In this document: positions 1-9,109 of the stretch, one piece after another | How positions within the stretch are numbered: position 1 is the first letter of the stretch | Layout of the letters: the number at the start of each line of letters is the position of its first letter | Origin: Novosphingobium flavum | Lineage (GTDB): Bacteria; Pseudomonadota; Alphaproteobacteria; Sphingomonadales; Sphingomonadaceae | Direction: 5' to 3' | Assembly: GCF_014230315.1 (NCBI RefSeq) | Contig: NZ_JACLAW010000016.1 | Span: 29,505-93,504, forward strand | Length of the DNA stretch: 64,000 bases | Made by a program: the position numbers and the translations under genes | The notes under the pieces: model-generated | What the model was told of the DNA's origin: nothing | The model's input: the letters and a program-made list of their open reading frames with translations, nothing else | Database searches by the model: none

Positions 1-882
<882 letters not shown>

Positions 883-921
883 CCGCCACGCGCCTGATTG
901 CGGCGCGCTGGTGGCACAACG

Positions 922-951
922 AAAAAGGCCCCGGTTTCCCGGGGCCTTTTT
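922..951. terminator. bidirectional rho-independent terminator between ftsH and rpoZ
   Basis: An 8-bp GC stem (927-934 with 939-946, 4-base loop) is flanked by five A on the left and five T on the right. It can stop transcription from both convergent genes. Confidence 0.9.
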
Positions 952-972
952 CTTCTGGCTCTCGCCGACAGT

Positions 973-1317
973 TCAGCCGTCGTAATCGCCGCCGAGCGAG
1001 GTGTTGCGCACCGGGGCCGCGGCGGTGATCCGCAGGGCCTCGGCCTGCTGCGACAGCGAGCCGATTTCATCGACTTCGTCGTCGTCTTCGGGCTGGACGC
1101 GCTGCAGCGAGGAGATGACCGATTCCTTGAGGATGGTCGGCCGCACGGTTTCGTCGGCGATCTCGCGCAGGGCCACGACCGGGTTCTTGTCGCGGTCACG
1201 GTCGATGGTCAGCTCGGCGCCGCCCGAGATTTCGCGCGCACGCTGCGCGGCGAGCAGGACGAGGTCGAAACGGTTGGGAACCTTGTCGACGCAATCTTCA
1301 ACGGTAACGCGCGCCAT
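973..1317 (-). CDS. rpoZ: DNA-directed RNA polymerase omega subunit
   Basis: This 114-residue protein starts MARVTVEDCVDKVPNRFDLV, the conserved omega N-terminus, and continues with the AAQRAREI helix and the NPVVALREIADE segment. Omega assists assembly of the beta-prime subunit and mediates part of the ppGpp response. The acidic, glutamate/aspartate-rich C-terminal extension is typical of alphaproteobacteria. The gene stands alone, convergent with ftsH, and about 100 bases separate its start from the stop of dnaB. Confidence 0.96.
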   Translation of the reverse strand: MARVTVEDCVDKVPNRFDLVLLAAQRAREISGGAELTIDRDRDKNPVVALREIADETVRPTILKESVISSLQRVQPEDDDEVDEIGSLSQQAEALRITAAAPVRNTSLGGDYDG

Positions 1318-1418
1318 AGGGCACTCCGGTAAGGCAGAATCTGCTGGAAAGTTCAGCCGCTAGAGGTTGGCTGCGAAAAAGTCAAGGAAAGCGACGCGGT
1401 CCCGCCAATCAGCCCGGC

Positions 1419-2945
1419 TCACTCGTCGTCGCCATAGGCATGCGCGGCGAGCGCATCCTCGGCAAGGTCGGAGAAGCGGGTGATGCGCGATTCGAAGCGC
1501 ATCCGCACCTTGCCGGTGGCGCCGTGGCGCTGCTTGGCCACGATCAGTTCGGCGAGGCCATAGACCCGTTCCATTTCCGCCTGCCAGGCGGCATGGGCAT
1601 CATGGATCTTGGGGTCGTCCCCGCCGACCGGCTGCTTGGGCTCGCGGGAGGCGACGTAATAGTCCTCGCGGTAAACGAACCAGACCATGTCGGCATCCTG
1701 CTCGATCGAGCCGGATTCGCGCAGGTCCGACAGCATCGGCCGCTTGTCCTCGCGCTGTTCGACCGCGCGGGAGAGCTGCGACAGCGCGATTACCGGCACC
1801 GACAGTTCCTTGGCGAGCGTCTTGAGGCCGCGCGAGATTTCCGAAATTTCGTTGACGCGGTTGTCGGTCGCCCGGCCCGAACCCTGCAACAGCTGGAGAT
1901 AGTCGACCACCACGAGCCCGAGACCATGGCGGCGCTTCAGCCGCCGGGCGCGGGCGCGCAGGCCGGCGATGGTCAGCGCCGGGGTATCGTCGATGAACAG
2001 CGGCAACTCGGCGAGGCGCTGGCTGGCGAACGACAGCGCCTGGAAATCATCGCGGCTGATCTTGCCCATGCGCAGGGCTTCCGAGCTGATGCCCGATTGC
2101 TCGGCAAGGATACGCGTCGCCAACTGGTCGGCGCTCATTTCGAGGCTGAAGAAGGCCGTGGCCGCGCCGACCGATTTCTCGTCCGCGATCCCGTCAAGCC
2201 GGTCGCGCCGCAGGCGGTCGGCCGCGTTGAAGGCGATGTTGGTGGCGAGCGAGGTCTTGCCCATGCCCGGGCGCCCCGCGAGGATGATGAGGTCGGAATC
2301 GTGCAGGCCGCCGACCTTCTCGTTGACCGAGGTGAGGCCCGTGGTCTTGCCCGAAACATGCCCGCCCGAGAGCAGCGCCTGCTCGATCATGCCGAGCGCG
2401 GTCTTGGTTGCGGTCGAGAAGTCCTTGGCCTCGTTGTTGGTGCTGGCCCCGTCTGCCACCGCATAGAGCGCGGCCTCGGCCTGCTCGATCTGCTGCATCG
2501 GCTCGACCGACTGCGAGGTGTCGAGCGCCGATTCGACCAGGTTGCGGCCGACCGAGACCAGCTCGCGCAGCATGGCGAGATCGTAAATCTGCTCGGCCAG
2601 TTCGCGCGGGGCGAGCAGGCCTTGTCCGTCCGCGGTCAGGCGGGCGAGGTAGGTCACCCCGCCCAGTTCGCGCAGGGCCTCGTCCGCCTCGAAATAGGGC
2701 TTGAGCGTGACCGGCGTGACCACCGCCTTGCGATCGAGCAGTTGCACGATCCGCTCGTAGATGCGGGCATGGACCGGTTCGAAAAAATGCCCGGGTTTCA
2801 GCGGGGTATTGAGTTCCTCGATCACCCGGTTGTCAATCAGCACGGCGCCGAGAAAGGCCGCCTCCGCCTCGATGTTGGCGGGCAGTTGGCGCGCCTGCGG
2901 AGGTTGCGGAGCATCGAGTGCGGTGATCAAAAAGTCTTCGGCCAT
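1419..2945 (-). CDS. dnaB: replicative DNA helicase DnaB
   Basis: 508 residues. An N-terminal DnaB domain (LPANIEAEAAFLGAVLIDN) is followed by a RecA-type motor with Walker A GRPGMGKTS near residue 230 and a Walker B region LVVVDYLQL. The SRAVEQREDKRPMLSDLRES region is also diagnostic. DnaB is the hexameric 5'-3' helicase of the replication fork. I chose the start giving MAEDFLIT at 2945; the open frame continues upstream to 3545, but that part is antisense to the next gene and has no family similarity. It is divergent from the UPF0262 gene with about 130 bases between the starts. Confidence 0.97.
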   Translation of the reverse strand: MAEDFLITALDAPQPPQARQLPANIEAEAAFLGAVLIDNRVIEELNTPLKPGHFFEPVHARIYERIVQLLDRKAVVTPVTLKPYFEADEALRELGGVTYLARLTADGQGLLAPRELAEQIYDLAMLRELVSVGRNLVESALDTSQSVEPMQQIEQAEAALYAVADGASTNNEAKDFSTATKTALGMIEQALLSGGHVSGKTTGLTSVNEKVGGLHDSDLIILAGRPGMGKTSLATNIAFNAADRLRRDRLDGIADEKSVGAATAFFSLEMSADQLATRILAEQSGISSEALRMGKISRDDFQALSFASQRLAELPLFIDDTPALTIAGLRARARRLKRRHGLGLVVVDYLQLLQGSGRATDNRVNEISEISRGLKTLAKELSVPVIALSQLSRAVEQREDKRPMLSDLRESGSIEQDADMVWFVYREDYYVASREPKQPVGGDDPKIHDAHAAWQAEMERVYGLAELIVAKQRHGATGKVRMRFESRITRFSDLAEDALAAHAYGDDE

Positions 2946-3074
2946 GATGGCATCGCAATGCGCCCGGGGCGCGGGCGTGACAAGGTGTCCTTCGATCAAA
3001 TGACAGGCCCTCGCCTGTGGATAGCGGGGAAGGCCTTGCCGGGCGCCCCGGCATTTGCGAAAGCTGCGCCCCCA

Positions 3075-3557
3075 ATGGCGGACCCGCGCATCTCGCATAT
3101 CGACCTCGACGAAGGCACGATCCTGTGGCGCAACGCCGATATCGACCAGGAGCGGCGCGTCGCCGTGTTCGACCTGATCGAGGATAACAGTTTCAAGCCG
3201 CTGCGCGCTTTCTCCGCCGGGCATGAGGGGCCCTACCGGGTTCATCTCTCGGTCCACGACGGCCGGCTGAAGCTCGACATCAGCGACGAGGCGGCTCAAC
3301 TGGTCGAAACCCAGATCCTCGGCCTGGGCCGCTTCCGCCGCCACATCCGTGATTATTTCGCGATCTGCGGCTCCTATTATCAGGCCGTGCGCAAGGCTTC
3401 CGCGCGCGAGATCGAGACGATCGACATGGCCCGCCGCGGTGTCCACAACGAGGCGGCCGAGCTTCTGCTCGAACGGCTGGAAGGCAAGATCGAAACCGAC
3501 TTCGCCACGGCGCGCAGGCTCTTTACCTTGATCAGCGTCCTCCATATCAGGGCCTGA
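3075..3557 (+). CDS. UPF0262 family protein
   Basis: 160 residues starting MADPRISHIDLDEGTILWRN, close to the usual length of the alphaproteobacterial UPF0262 family. It has no signal peptide or membrane segment and is rich in acidic and basic residues, with a conserved-looking C-terminal helical part (RRGVHNEAAELLLERLEGKI). The function of the family is unknown. The open frame extends far upstream to 1440, but that portion is antisense to dnaB and not real; the chosen ATG sits in the gap between the divergent genes. A lysozyme-like gene follows 58 bases downstream. Confidence 0.85.
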   Translation: MADPRISHIDLDEGTILWRNADIDQERRVAVFDLIEDNSFKPLRAFSAGHEGPYRVHLSVHDGRLKLDISDEAAQLVETQILGLGRFRRHIRDYFAICGSYYQAVRKASAREIETIDMARRGVHNEAAELLLERLEGKIETDFATARRLFTLISVLHIRA

Positions 3558-3615
3558 GGACCGGCCGCCTGATCACGCGGCCGAAACCGGCAACACCAGC
3601 AGGACGAAACAGGAC

Positions 3616-4314
3616 ATGGCACGCAGGATTGGCTCGCGCTGGCGGCTGCGGCTGGCCGGGATCGCGCTGCTTGCCGCGCTGGTCGCCGTGATCGCCGGCT
3701 GGTGGCATCTGCGCCAGTGGACTCCCACGCGCGCTGCCTGGCCGGTGCAGGGGGTCGAGGTCGGCACGCTTGAGGGGGCGGTGGACTGGACCGCGCTGAA
3801 GGCGGTCGGCGCGGACTTTGCCTATCTCGATGCTTCGGCCAGCGCCTTTGCCCGCGATCCGGCCTTCGTGAAGAACATCGAGGATGCCCGCGCGGCGAAG
3901 CTCAAGGTCGGGGCGATCCACCTTTACGATCCGTGCCAGCCGGCCGAGCGGCAGGCAGCCAATTTCGTTACCGTGATCCCCCGCGATGCCAGCCTGCTCC
4001 CGCCCGCGGTCGATCTTGACCGTCTGGCGGACGATTGCCCGGTCAAGGTCTCGGATTCTGCGGTCGAAAGCGAACTGATGACCTTCCTCAACCAGATCGA
4101 GATTCACACCGGCAAGCCCGCGATCCTGAAGGTCTCGAAGCGGTTCGAGGAGCGCTATCACGTTGCCGCGCAGATCGACCGCAACCTGTGGCTGACCGGC
4201 GAGCGCTTCCAGCCCGACTATGCCGGGCGGCCGTGGACGATGTGGACCGCGAACACCCACCTCGTCACCGACGCGGGTGACGAACCCCTGCGCTGGGTGG
4301 TCGTCCAGCCGTGA
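3616..4314 (+). CDS. GH25 (lysozyme) family protein, probably catalytically altered
   Basis: 232 residues with one N-terminal membrane segment (about 11-30), probably an uncleaved anchor, then a GH25-type barrel. The fold is recognised from the series G-V-E-V-G (46-50), VDWTALKA (57-64), FAYLDAS (68-74), KVGAIHLYDPC (97-107) and PPAVDLD (129-135). In active GH25 muramidases the first motif carries an Asp and the last reads D-x-E. Here they read Glu48 and D133-L-D135, so the usual acid pair is changed. It may be an inactive peptidoglycan-binding relative or use the acids differently. It lies 19 bases upstream of cdd and is probably co-transcribed. Confidence 0.75.
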   Translation: MARRIGSRWRLRLAGIALLAALVAVIAGWWHLRQWTPTRAAWPVQGVEVGTLEGAVDWTALKAVGADFAYLDASASAFARDPAFVKNIEDARAAKLKVGAIHLYDPCQPAERQAANFVTVIPRDASLLPPAVDLDRLADDCPVKVSDSAVESELMTFLNQIEIHTGKPAILKVSKRFEERYHVAAQIDRNLWLTGERFQPDYAGRPWTMWTANTHLVTDAGDEPLRWVVVQP

Positions 4315-4333
4315 TCGCGCTAGGTTCGGCCGC

Positions 4334-4780
4334 ATGACCCGTCCGCCTAGCCGCGCCGCCCTGATCGAAGCCGCCCGCGCCGCCTCGGCCAAGGCCTATG
4401 CCCCCTATTCTGGCTTCCACGTCGGCGCCGCGCTCGGCTTTGCCGATGGCACCCTCGTTTCGGGCGCCAACGTCGAGAATGCGAGCTACGGCCTCGCGCT
4501 CTGCGCCGAGACCGTGGCGACCGCCAGCGCGATGAACGCTGGCGCCCGAGGCGGCCTTGTCGCCGTCGCCCTCGTTGGCGGTCCGGCGGGTGAGGGGGGC
4601 GAGGCCCAGTCCGGCCCCGAGCCGGTCACCCCCTGCGGGCGTTGCCGCCAGGTGCTCAGCGAACTGGCCAAGCTTGGCGGGACTGACCCGGTGGTCTGGT
4701 GCGTTTCGGCCGAGGAAGTGCTCGAACTGCGCTTGTCCGACCTGTTGCCCCATGCTTTTGGGCCGGAAAGCCTGCGCTGA
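4334..4780 (+). CDS. cdd: cytidine deaminase
   Basis: 148 residues. The zinc site is clear: CAE at residues 57-59 inside VENASYGLALCAET, and PCGRCRQ further on. The substrate loop SGFHVGAAL (26-34) is also present. It deaminates cytidine and deoxycytidine in pyrimidine salvage. The ATG at 4334 starts the recognisable family sequence; the frame is open farther upstream inside the GH25-like gene but is not homologous there. It lies between the GH25-like and SIR2-like genes on the same strand. Confidence 0.95.
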   Translation: MTRPPSRAALIEAARAASAKAYAPYSGFHVGAALGFADGTLVSGANVENASYGLALCAETVATASAMNAGARGGLVAVALVGGPAGEGGEAQSGPEPVTPCGRCRQVLSELAKLGGTDPVVWCVSAEEVLELRLSDLLPHAFGPESLR

Positions 4781-4851
4781 ACCGGTCTGGGCTGGTTTGC
4801 GCCAACGCGCATAAGCTTGGTTAAGGAATTACCCCTATTGGTGCGGGCAAG

Positions 4852-5880
4852 ATGATCCGTACCAAGACCGCCTTCATTCTCGGGCCCGGTGCCGCGGCCG
4901 AGCTGCACATGCCGAGCCCGCTCGACGTTCTCGAGCGGATCGCCCAGGCGCTCGACTTTTCGCGCGCTTCGGCCAACCAGCTGACGCGCGACGCCGCCGC
5001 GATCCTGCGCCATGTCGCCAAGCTGGCGGAGCGGACCAAGAGCAGCGAGGAGGCCCTGTTCAAGGCCGCCCAGCGGATCAACCAGTCGGCCAAGGTCGCC
5101 CGCACGATCGAGGGCGTGATCGAGCAGAACAACGATAATCCGCTGGTTGCAGCCTTCGGCAAGCTGGCGCTGGCGGTCTTTACCTTGCAGTCGGAGCAGC
5201 GCTCGTCGGTCCGCGCGACGCCGCAGGGGCACAATGCCCTGCCGTTGCAGACCGGGGACTACTGGCTGCTCGAACTGGGCAAGCTGATCACAGCCGGCCT
5301 GCCGCGCAACAAGCTCGAGCAGGGCCTTGGCGACGTGGTGATCGTCAACTTCGGCTATGACCGGGCGACTGAGCACTTCCTGCCCTTCGTGCTGACCACG
5401 GCCTATGGCATGACGCTGTCGGAAGCCCAGCGGATCGTCGCCGCGCGGCTCAAGTTCTATCATCCCTATGGTTCGGTGGGCCGCCTGCCCTGGCAACTGG
5501 GCGACCTGCCCGACGTCGAATTCGCCAACGAGATGCCGTGGAACATGGCCGCGCTCTCGACCGCACTCAAGACTGGCGACCAGGCGCTGGCCGACCGTGC
5601 CAGCCTTGCCGAGCTGCGCGGTGCCGTGGCGAAGTCGCAGCGCATCGTTTTCCTCGGCTGTGATTTCTCGCCGCAGAGCCTCGACCTGATCATCGACGGC
5701 AGCCTCTCGCACAATCCCGAGCTGATCGTGACGATGAACGGCCTGTCCGGCCCCAACCGCGCCGCCGCGGTCCGCATGCTCAAGCGCAAGAGCGGCAACG
5801 AACGCGACGACCGCCTGATCCTGGCGGAGGGGCGTTGTCTCGACGTGCTCAAGGACTATGCGCTGATGCTGGAGAGCTGA
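4852..5880 (+). CDS. SIR2-like domain protein, function unknown
   Basis: 342 residues, soluble, no signal peptide. The N-terminus (FILGPGAAAELHMPSP, 8-23) resembles the glycine-rich nucleotide loop of SIR2-like Rossmann proteins. The middle carries VNFGYDRATEH (165-175) and YHPYGSVG (203-210), which align with the Asn-x-x-Asp and His-Gly motifs holding the catalytic Asn and His of SIR2 NADases and deacylases. RIVFLGCDF (264-272) matches the last strand of that fold. A helical insert (about 40-120) separates the two halves. I infer NAD binding; whether it hydrolyses NAD is open. It sits 71 bases after cdd and 175 before rplK, in a housekeeping context. Confidence 0.6.
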   Translation: MIRTKTAFILGPGAAAELHMPSPLDVLERIAQALDFSRASANQLTRDAAAILRHVAKLAERTKSSEEALFKAAQRINQSAKVARTIEGVIEQNNDNPLVAAFGKLALAVFTLQSEQRSSVRATPQGHNALPLQTGDYWLLELGKLITAGLPRNKLEQGLGDVVIVNFGYDRATEHFLPFVLTTAYGMTLSEAQRIVAARLKFYHPYGSVGRLPWQLGDLPDVEFANEMPWNMAALSTALKTGDQALADRASLAELRGAVAKSQRIVFLGCDFSPQSLDLIIDGSLSHNPELIVTMNGLSGPNRAAAVRMLKRKSGNERDDRLILAEGRCLDVLKDYALMLES

Positions 5881-6055
5881 GCGTCAGCTCCATGCGCACT
5901 TAGCCCTTGGCTTTTGTGCCGCTTTCGCCTAGGCGCGCACCCTTCGTGAGGGGTGATTCCCTTGTGATTCCGTGCGGGAGGGGCCTTCGGGCACCGTTGG
6001 ACCGCTCACTCTGAGGCCCGGATTTCCGGGGCGACAGGAAGAAAGGAGGCCCATC
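5881..6055 (+). promoter_or_regulatory. leader and promoter region of the rplK-rplA operon
   Basis: This 175-base gap should hold the promoter of the L11-L1 operon and an mRNA leader. A possible hairpin CACCC...GGGTG lies near 5938-5956, and a second, gcccgg...ccgggg, near 6016-6033. A strong Shine-Dalgarno (AAGGAGG, 6043-6049) precedes the GTG start of rplK. In other bacteria L1 represses this operon by binding its leader; I cannot identify that site with confidence here. Confidence 0.4.
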
Positions 6056-6487
6056 GTGGCCAAGAAGATCGAAGGTTACATCAAGCTGCAGGTTCCTGCA
6101 GGCGAAGCCAAGCCCGCGCCGCCGATCGGCCCGGCGCTGGGTCAGCGCGGCGTCAACATCATGGAATTCTGCAAGGCGTTCAACGCCGCCACGCAGGAAG
6201 TTGAAAAGGGCACGCCGCTGCCGGTGGTCATCACCGTCTATTCGGACCGCTCGTTCACCTACGTGACGAAGACCCCGCCGGCGAGCTTCCTGATCAAGAA
6301 GGCCGCTGGCCTCAAGTCGGGCTCGAAGGAGCCGGGCAAGGTTTCGGCCGGAACCATCAAGCGCTCGCAGCTCGCGGAAATCGCGAAGGCCAAGATGGTC
6401 GATCTCAACGCGAACGATATTGAACAGGCCACCAAGATCATCGAGGGCTCGGCCCGTTCGATGGGCCTTCAGGTTGTGGAGGGCTGA
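6056..6487 (+). CDS. rplK: 50S ribosomal protein L11
   Basis: 143 residues, the standard length, starting at GTG with AAGGAGG seven bases upstream. The sequence opens MAKKIEGYIKLQVPAG and contains the proline-rich PAPPIGPALGQRGVNI region of the thiostrepton-binding N-terminal domain; the C-terminal RNA-binding domain contains KEPGKVSAGT. L11 forms the base of the ribosomal stalk and the factor-binding centre. rplA follows four bases later. The usual secE-nusG pair is not immediately upstream. Confidence 0.98.
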   Translation: MAKKIEGYIKLQVPAGEAKPAPPIGPALGQRGVNIMEFCKAFNAATQEVEKGTPLPVVITVYSDRSFTYVTKTPPASFLIKKAAGLKSGSKEPGKVSAGTIKRSQLAEIAKAKMVDLNANDIEQATKIIEGSARSMGLQVVEG

Positions 6488-6491
6488 TCCG

Positions 6492-7193
6492 ATGGCAACG
6501 CTGACCAAGAAGCACAAGTCGCTGAACGAAAAGCTGGGCGACAACCAGAAGCTCTACAGCATCGATGATGCGATCCAGCTCCTCAAGGACCTGCAGAGCG
6601 CCAAGTTCGACCAGACCCTCGAGGTCGCGCTGAACCTCGGCGTCGACCCGCGCCACGCCGACCAGATGGTCCGCGGCATGGTCACCCTGCCTTCGGGCAC
6701 CGGCAAGGACGTCAAGGTTGCCGTCTTCGCCCGCGGTGACAAGGCCGAGGCCGCTCTCGCCGCCGGCGCCGACAAGGTCGGTGCGGAAGACCTCATGGAA
6801 GACATGCTGGCCGGCAACCTCGACTATGGCCGCGTGATCGCCACGCCGGACATGATGGGCGTTGTCGGCCGCCTCGGCAAGACGCTGGGCCCCAAGGGCC
6901 TGATGCCGAACCCGAAGCTCGGCACCGTCACTCCGAACGTTGCCGACGCGGTCAAGGCTGCCAAGAGCGGCCAGATCGAGTTCCGCGTCGAAAAGGCCGG
7001 CATCATCCACGGCGGCATCGGCAAGCTCTCGTTCTCGAACGAAGCCCTGCGCGCCAACTTCGACGCTTTCGTCGATGCGATCGTCAAGGCCAAGCCGTCG
7101 GGCGCCAAGGGCAAGTACCTGCGCAAGGTCGGCCTGTCCTCTTCGATGGGCCCCGGCCTGAAGATCGACGTTGCTGAAGTTCACGGCGGCTAA
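6492..7193 (+). CDS. rplA: 50S ribosomal protein L1
   Basis: 233 residues. The conserved segments VDPRHADQMVRG, LPSGTGK and the RNA-binding GKTLGPKGLMPNPKLGT are all present. L1 forms the stalk at the E site and usually represses its own operon. The ATG at 6492 gives the full family length; the frame is open upstream inside rplK but not homologous. rplJ-rplL do not follow: a terminator and a convergent cupin gene close the operon. Confidence 0.98.
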   Translation: MATLTKKHKSLNEKLGDNQKLYSIDDAIQLLKDLQSAKFDQTLEVALNLGVDPRHADQMVRGMVTLPSGTGKDVKVAVFARGDKAEAALAAGADKVGAEDLMEDMLAGNLDYGRVIATPDMMGVVGRLGKTLGPKGLMPNPKLGTVTPNVADAVKAAKSGQIEFRVEKAGIIHGGIGKLSFSNEALRANFDAFVDAIVKAKPSGAKGKYLRKVGLSSSMGPGLKIDVAEVHGG

Positions 7194-7216
7194 ACCGCTC
7201 GAACGCGCAAAATACG

Positions 7217-7247
7217 AAAGGGCCGGGGGGAAACCTCCGGCCCTTTT
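7217..7247. terminator. bidirectional terminator after rplA
   Basis: The stem AAAGGGCCGG (7217-7226) pairs with CCGGCCCTTT (7237-7246) and is followed by a T-rich run. It also serves the convergent cupin gene. Confidence 0.88.
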
Positions 7248-7259
7248 GCTTTTTGCACT

Positions 7260-7703
7260 TCAGCCCATGAGGCTGACGCCGTGGCGGTCGAAGATCTCGA
7301 CCGCCTTGATGATGTCCATCCGGTCGGGCGGCATCTCGGCGTCGAAATCGCGGAACATCTGCGCGGCATTGCTGCCGGGGCCGGTCACTTCCAGCATCAT
7401 CCCGCCGCCCGGGCCGAATCGGAAGGCATGGGGTGAGCCGCCCGGAACGTGGACCAGTGCGCCGGGCTGGAGCATGGTTCCCGCGCCATCGAGGATGAAC
7501 TCGACCTGCCCGTCGAGCACGAAGAAAGCCTCGTCCCACGGATGGCTGTGCGGCGGCGGGCCGGTGCCCTCGTCGCCCTGCTGGAGGGTGAAGCCCATGC
7601 CGCCCGTTGCCTGGTTGGCGGCGAGGATCGAGATTTCGGCGCCGACAACCTTGAGCGGTTCGCCGGCCTGGCCGGATTGGACGATCAGCGGCGTTCTTGC
7701 CAT
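7260..7703 (-). CDS. cupin-domain protein
   Basis: 147 residues forming a single cupin barrel. Motif 1 reads GPPPHSHPWDEAFFVLDG, with the His-x-His and Glu metal ligands, and motif 2 includes PGGSPHAFRF with the third His. Small cupins bind a divalent metal and act as dioxygenases, isomerases or sensors; the substrate cannot be read from sequence. I chose the internal ATG giving MARTPLIVQ, preceded by AGGGGGA. It is convergent with rplA and stands alone. Confidence 0.8.
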   Translation of the reverse strand: MARTPLIVQSGQAGEPLKVVGAEISILAANQATGGMGFTLQQGDEGTGPPPHSHPWDEAFFVLDGQVEFILDGAGTMLQPGALVHVPGGSPHAFRFGPGGGMMLEVTGPGSNAAQMFRDFDAEMPPDRMDIIKAVEIFDRHGVSLMG

Positions 7704-7759
7704 GGCCTGTCCCCCTGATTCCTTCCGACAATCTGCGCCTTTTGGGCGCGCGCGTAAAG

Positions 7760-8281
7760 TCAGTCGAGATTGGCGCGGGTGTAGCACTCGACCAGCAGGG
7801 CGAGCGGCTGGCCGCCCGGAAGGGTGAGGCGGGCGCGGTGCGAGAGGATCGTGCCTGCCGGGCAGCCGGCGGCTGCGCCGCGGGTGGAGGAGAGGCGCTC
7901 CCGGCGGAAGTGGAGGGGGGCGACGACCGTGCCGAAGGGCGTGTCGGTCGTGTCGAGGACGCGGTTCATCTCCGGGGTGAGGAGATCGCGCGAATACCAG
8001 TTATGTGCTTCTGAAAGAACGGAATTTCCGCAGGACAGGCGGACGTGGCGGTAGCCTGCATTGGCCCCGGCCAGTTCGGCGGGCGGGGGGGCATCGTCGC
8101 CCCGGATGCGGCTGGCGGTGATGCGGGCGGGGCTGGCGATGTGGCGGGCCTCGCACCACGCCCCAAGCGCCGCCGTGGCGCTGTCCTGGGCGGCGAGGGT
8201 CTTTTCGAAGCGGGGCAGGGGGGGCGTGCAACCGCACTGCAACGCTACTGCAACGGCAATGCAAATGCGCCTAGATGCCAC
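7760..8281 (-). CDS. chorismate-lyase-like (UbiC-fold) protein
   Basis: About 173 residues if it starts at GTG 8281, which overlaps the end of the CinA-domain gene by 11 bases. There is no nearby in-frame ATG. A short hydrophobic N-terminus (ICIAVAVALQC) may be a weak signal or anchor. The body resembles the UbiC/UTRA fold: YRHVRLSCGNSVLSEA, then WYSRDLLTPEM, TDTPFGTVV and a C-terminal GQPLALLVECYTRANL, matching the layout of chorismate pyruvate-lyase. If active it would make 4-hydroxybenzoate for ubiquinone, but it could be a non-catalytic relative. It is translationally coupled to the gene upstream. Confidence 0.6.
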   Translation of the reverse strand: MASRRICIAVAVALQCGCTPPLPRFEKTLAAQDSATAALGAWCEARHIASPARITASRIRGDDAPPPAELAGANAGYRHVRLSCGNSVLSEAHNWYSRDLLTPEMNRVLDTTDTPFGTVVAPLHFRRERLSSTRGAAAGCPAGTILSHRARLTLPGGQPLALLVECYTRANLD

Positions 8282-9044
8282 CGGGGACGGCTTCCTTGCC
8301 CGCAGCGGCGAGACCGGCGACGAGAGCGGCGACGCAGGCGGCGAGCAGTTCGGGCTCGACCGCGCGAACGACGAAGTTGGCGCCGGTCCTGCCGTCGCGC
8401 CAGAAGGGGTAGGAGCCGATCTGGCTGCCGGGGTGGTCCTTTTCGGTCTGCCCGAGCAGGGCGGCGACCTCGCTCTCACCCACCCAGCAGCCGATCGTTT
8501 CGGAGAGCAGGGGTGCGCCGCCTTCGAGTGTGCCGGTCAGGGCCTCGAGCATGCCGCTGGTGATCGATGGGACCCCGGCCATGATGTGGATGTTGCCCCA
8601 CTTGATCCCCGGCGCGCCGGTGTAGCGGTTGGGGATCAGGCTGGCCCCTTCCGGCACGCGGGCCATGCGCAGGCGGGCCTCGGTCAGGCCGCCGCCGCGG
8701 CTTTCGTAATAGGCGGAGAGAATTTCACGCGCCTCGGGGTGGATGACCACGGCGACGCCCAGCGCCTCGGCAATGGCGTCGACCGTGATGTCGTCGTGAG
8801 TCGGGCCGATCCCGCCGGTGGTGAAAAGGTAGTCGTGCCGGGTGCGCAGGGCATTGACCGCCTCGACGATGGCGGGCGTCTCGTCCGCCACGACGCGCAC
8901 TTCCTTGAGGCGGATGCCCTGCACCTGCAGCCAGGTGGCGACCTGGGCGATGTTCTTGTCGTGCGTGCGGCCCGAGAGAATCTCGTCTCCGATCACGATC
9001 AGGGCGGCGGTATAGATGCGCGATTCAGGCGTCAGTTCAGGCAT
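8271..9044 (-). CDS. CinA-type molybdopterin-binding domain protein
   Basis: 257 residues. The MoCF-like domain is clear: AALIVIGDEILSGRTHDKN (14-32), FTTGGIGPTHDDIT and an IMAGVPSI segment. It matches the N-terminal domain of CinA but lacks the C-terminal nicotinamide-mononucleotide deamidase domain, as in many alphaproteobacterial homologues. Proteins of this type act on ADP-ribose or bind molybdopterin-like nucleotides; the exact role here is unknown. It is divergent from corA, with 65 bases between starts. Confidence 0.88.
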   Translation of the reverse strand: MPELTPESRIYTAALIVIGDEILSGRTHDKNIAQVATWLQVQGIRLKEVRVVADETPAIVEAVNALRTRHDYLFTTGGIGPTHDDITVDAIAEALGVAVVIHPEAREILSAYYESRGGGLTEARLRMARVPEGASLIPNRYTGAPGIKWGNIHIMAGVPSITSGMLEALTGTLEGGAPLLSETIGCWVGESEVAALLGQTEKDHPGSQIGSYPFWRDGRTGANFVVRAVEPELLAACVAALVAGLAAAGKEAVPGGI

Positions 9045-9109
9045 GGCGCTTGGGTTAGGACGGCTCGCTGCCGATTGCCAGAGCCCTGCGACTTTGCCAG
9101 ACCCTGCTC

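Noticed and set aside
3616..5880. Possible prophage remnant or defence island (lysozyme-like plus SIR2-like genes)
   Set aside because: No phage structural, integrase or partner defence genes, no composition shift, and tight spacing with cdd; treated as ordinary chromosomal genes with unusual members.
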